Shown in pieces: positions 2,734-5,102 of a stretch of DNA of 5,102 nucleotides. Under the pieces are notes generated by a model, which saw only the letters and a program-made list of their open reading frames with translations, did not search any database and had not been told where the DNA came from. Both the position numbers and the translations under genes were made by a program. Source of the stretch: Bryobacterales bacterium (GTDB lineage: Bacteria > Acidobacteriota > Terriglobia > Bryobacterales > Bryobacteraceae); the NCBI GenBank assembly GCA_003142355.1, contig PLMF01000062.1:27872-32973 (forward strand). Direction: 5' to 3'. How positions within the stretch are numbered: position 1 is the first letter of the stretch; each line of letters opens with the position of its first letter.

Positions 2734-5102
2734 ATGTTTCAGGAACTCAAGTTCCAGCTCTCCACCGCGATATTAACCATCCTGACTCTCGCCGCAGGTG
2801 TGGCTGCCGTCATTAATTTCCAGCAACAGCATCGTTTCCGCCTCCCCGAGGATGGCGTGGTTTGGGTGGATCGCCACGGGAGCGTCGAGGCGTTGTACGT
2901 GACCAAAGGCAGCGGCGGGTCCAATGCCGGTGTGCATCCCGGTGACCGGCTGGCGTCCATCAACGGAGTTCCCATCGCCAATGCCGCCAACGTCACTCAA
3001 GTGCTGGTGCGCATCGGCTCGTGGAGCAAGGCCGTTTATCACATCAGCCGGCTTGGGGTGGAAATCGACCCCACCGTCATCGTGGGGGAAGTGCCGCTCG
3101 ATCTGGCCGTCACCTACCAGTACCTCGTGGGATTCGCCTACCTGGTGATCGGCCTGTTCGTCTATTTCCGCCGCGGCGGCGCGCAGAAGGCGCAGCACTT
3201 TTATGTGCTGTGCCTGTCGTCGTTTGTGTTCCTTTGCTTCCACTATACCGGGCAGTTCAACGCATTCGACAAAGTCATCTACTTCGGCAATCTGGCTGCC
3301 GGTCTGGTGGCGCCGGCCGTGTTCCTGCATTTCTGCCTGACCTTCCCCGAGCCGCGTAAGTGGCTCCAGAACCGCTTCCGGGCCGTGGTGCTGTATGCGC
3401 CCGCGGCGCTGCTCTTCTCCATCTTCGTGGCCTTCGCCACCGGCGCGTTGACAGTGGCGATTCCGCTGCTCGAGCTGCGCTGGATGCTGGACCGCGTCTG
3501 GATGGTGTTCTGGACCGTCCCCTACGTCGCCGGCGGGTTGGCGCTGAGCGTGGAATACCGCAAAGCCGAGGACCCCATCGTGCGCCAGCAGCTCAAGTGG
3601 CTGCGCAACGGCGCCTTCTGCGGAATCCTGCCTTTTGCCCTCCTGTACGTGCTGCCCTACGCCCTGGGCGCGGTTCCCAACGCCTACCTCAAAATGTCGG
3701 TGTTGTCGCTGGCGCTGCTTCCGCTCACCCTGGCCTATGCCATTGTGCGCTACCGCCTCATGGACGTGGACATCATCTTCCGGCGCGGCTATGCCTATAC
3801 CCTGGCCACCATCTGCGTGCTGGCGGCGTTTTACGGCATCATATTCTCGCTCGCCAGCCTGGTGCAGAAGAATTTCAAGGACCTCGGCAATATCGGCCTC
3901 ATCACCGTCATGCTCATCACCGCCTTCCTGTTCCAGCCCATTCGCAACTGGATTCAGGAGCGGCTGGACAGGCACTTCTACCGCGACCGCTACGACTACC
4001 GCCGCACCCTCGTCGAGTTCGCCCGCGAGCTCGGCTCCGAAACCGATCTCGACGCCATGCTGGCCTCCGTCGGCGAACGGCTCCGCCAGACGCTCTCCAT
4101 CAAGCACATGGCGTTTTTCCTGTCGGAGGAGGGCGCCAACGGTCCCGAATTCCGCCTCAAGCAGTCCATGGGTGGCAACCCCCGCCTGGCCGCCGCCGGC
4201 CGCGAGGAGCTGGATCTCAGCTTTCTCAATTGGAAGCTGCCGGAGCCGTATCTCTTCTTCCAGCGTACGCGTCACCAGCTCGACGCCGTCTCGCGCGCCT
4301 GGCCGGCTTCGGTGCGGAGCGCCATCGCCGATCTCGATCTCACCTACTACCTGCCGTGCACGGTCCGCGGCCGGACCGTTGCCTACATGGGCGTCAGCCG
4401 CACCGCCGACGGCGATTATCTCTCCAGCGTGGATGTCGAGCTGCTCGTAACGCTGGCCGGGTACGTGGCCATCGCCATCGAGAACGCTTCGCTCTATCGC
4501 TCGCTCCAGCGCAAGGTGGAAGAATACGAGCGCCTCAAGGAATTCAGCGAGAACATCGTCGAATCCATCAACGTCGGCATCCTGGCGGCCGATCTGGACG
4601 ACCGCGTGGAAAGCTGGAACACCCAGATCGAGCGCCTCACCGGCATTCCGCGCGACCACGCCGTCGGCCGGACGCTCTCCGAGCTCTTCCCCGTCGAGCT
4701 CGCCGCGGAGTGCGACCGCGTGCGCGGCCAGACCGGCATACACCACATCTACAAATTCGTGCTCAAACCCACGGCTGGGGCGCCCTCTGGGACGGGCGGC
4801 AACGGCAACGGCCACGGTCTGCCCGCGGGTTCCCGCGAAACTACCTTGAATATCGCCATCGCGCCGCTGGTTTCCAAGGACCAGGAGCAGATTGGGCGGC
4901 TGATTATCTTCGACGACATTACCGATCGCGCCGAGCTCGAGCAGCGCCTGGTGCAGGCCGATAAACTCTCCAGCATCGGCCTGCTGGCGGCGGGCGTGGC
5001 CCACGAGGTCAACACCCCCCTCGCCGTCATCTCCACCTACGCCCAGATGCTGGCCAAACAGGTCGGTGACGATTCGCAAAAGTCGCTCATCCTCGACAAG
5101 AT
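2734..5102 (+). CDS. Membrane sensor histidine kinase PDZ–TM–GAF–PAS–HisKA (3' partial)
   Basis: 789 complete codons are visible and the frame is open at the right edge, so the ATPase domain is outside the window. Helix 1 (about 10–27) precedes a PDZ-like domain (about 36–112, with GVHPGDRLASINGVPI at 66–81), probably outside the cytoplasmic membrane. Some nine further hydrophobic segments follow (about 128–145, 154–171, 182–203, 215–243, 255–272, 293–314, 319–337, 352–376, 385–401). Cytoplasmic parts are a linker FYRDRYDYRRTL (about 415–426), a GAF-like domain (about 425–588), a short coiled coil (about 588–605), a PAS domain (about 602–735) and HisKA (from about 738). The H-box is HEVNTPLAVIS with phosphoacceptor His757 (codon 5002–5004). 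The PAS domain carries a Gly/Asn-rich insert at 680–701. ATG 2734 is the first start after an in-frame TAG (2716–2718); its Shine-Dalgarno is poor (AGG 14 nt away). The family autophosphorylates the His and passes phosphate to a response regulator; no partner regulator is visible. The ligand is unknown. The strong third-position G/C bias also creates long false frames on the other strand. Confidence 0.93.
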   Translation, partial: MFQELKFQLSTAILTILTLAAGVAAVINFQQQHRFRLPEDGVVWVDRHGSVEALYVTKGSGGSNAGVHPGDRLASINGVPIANAANVTQVLVRIGSWSKAVYHISRLGVEIDPTVIVGEVPLDLAVTYQYLVGFAYLVIGLFVYFRRGGAQKAQHFYVLCLSSFVFLCFHYTGQFNAFDKVIYFGNLAAGLVAPAVFLHFCLTFPEPRKWLQNRFRAVVLYAPAALLFSIFVAFATGALTVAIPLLELRWMLDRVWMVFWTVPYVAGGLALSVEYRKAEDPIVRQQLKWLRNGAFCGILPFALLYVLPYALGAVPNAYLKMSVLSLALLPLTLAYAIVRYRLMDVDIIFRRGYAYTLATICVLAAFYGIIFSLASLVQKNFKDLGNIGLITVMLITAFLFQPIRNWIQERLDRHFYRDRYDYRRTLVEFARELGSETDLDAMLASVGERLRQTLSIKHMAFFLSEEGANGPEFRLKQSMGGNPRLAAAGREELDLSFLNWKLPEPYLFFQRTRHQLDAVSRAWPASVRSAIADLDLTYYLPCTVRGRTVAYMGVSRTADGDYLSSVDVELLVTLAGYVAIAIENASLYRSLQRKVEEYERLKEFSENIVESINVGILAADLDDRVESWNTQIERLTGIPRDHAVGRTLSELFPVELAAECDRVRGQTGIHHIYKFVLKPTAGAPSGTGGNGNGHGLPAGSRETTLNIAIAPLVSKDQEQIGRLIIFDDITDRAELEQRLVQADKLSSIGLLAAGVAHEVNTPLAVISTYAQMLAKQVGDDSQKSLILDK

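Noticed and set aside
3360..4964. A 534-codon plus-strand frame and a 271-codon one at 3635–4450
   Set aside because: They overlap the kinase in other frames. Their translations are Arg/Ala/Pro- or Ser/Pro-rich with no recognisable fold, while the kinase frame shows clear TM, GAF, PAS and HisKA features.
2773..5079. A 768-codon open frame on the minus strand
   Set aside because: It lies fully antisense to the histidine kinase, and its translation is a Gly/Glu/His/Gln-rich string without domains. It is explained by the strong third-position G/C bias of the kinase codons.

Overview
The window holds two genes of very different character. One is a lower-GC, single-gene integron cassette encoding a predicted TIR–SLOG immune-type protein. 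The other is a GC-rich, membrane-bound sensor histidine kinase cut off by the right edge. The kinase plan (N-terminal PDZ between membrane helices, polytopic membrane region, GAF, PAS, HisKA) and its strongly G/C-ending codons fit a soil-type high-GC bacterium. Acidobacteriota is my best guess from architecture alone, and no marker gene confirms it.

Layout. Positions 1–465 have no convincing gene. They carry several hairpins, a good sigma70-like promoter (212–240) placed where an integron cassette promoter would be expected, and an attI-like junction ending at 466–472. Positions 467–1684 form an apparently complete gene cassette: one ORF with its own Shine-Dalgarno (coding 511–1608), followed by a textbook attC site (1628–1690) with matching R''/R' boxes, paired L''/L' boxes, one extrahelical G and a perfect central hairpin. 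The attC R'' box GCATAAC (1628–1634) is the exact reverse complement of GTTATGC (466–472) at the other end, which is the signature of a mobile cassette. Removing 467–1684 on paper rejoins the flanks as GTCTAAACGAGAG/TTAGGC, a clean empty attI-like site. No integrase gene is visible; it could lie to the left of the window or be absent.

Positions 1691–2733 (about 1 kb) contain no gene I can support. They hold an extremely C-rich tract with G-quadruplex potential on the minus strand, three copies of a GATGCGTCAC repeat (two forming an inverted repeat), and a stable hairpin just upstream of the kinase start. The kinase coding region begins at 2734 and is open to the end of the window.

How they work together: I see no functional link between the cassette and the kinase. 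The notable system is the cassette. A TIR domain (usually an NAD-consuming or nucleotide-signal-producing enzyme in bacterial immunity) is fused to a SLOG domain (in Thoeris ThsA the analogous domain senses a TIR-made cyclic ADP-ribose signal), then to a four-cysteine tail, in a single mobile gene. This suggests a self-contained anti-phage module. That function is inferred, not shown.
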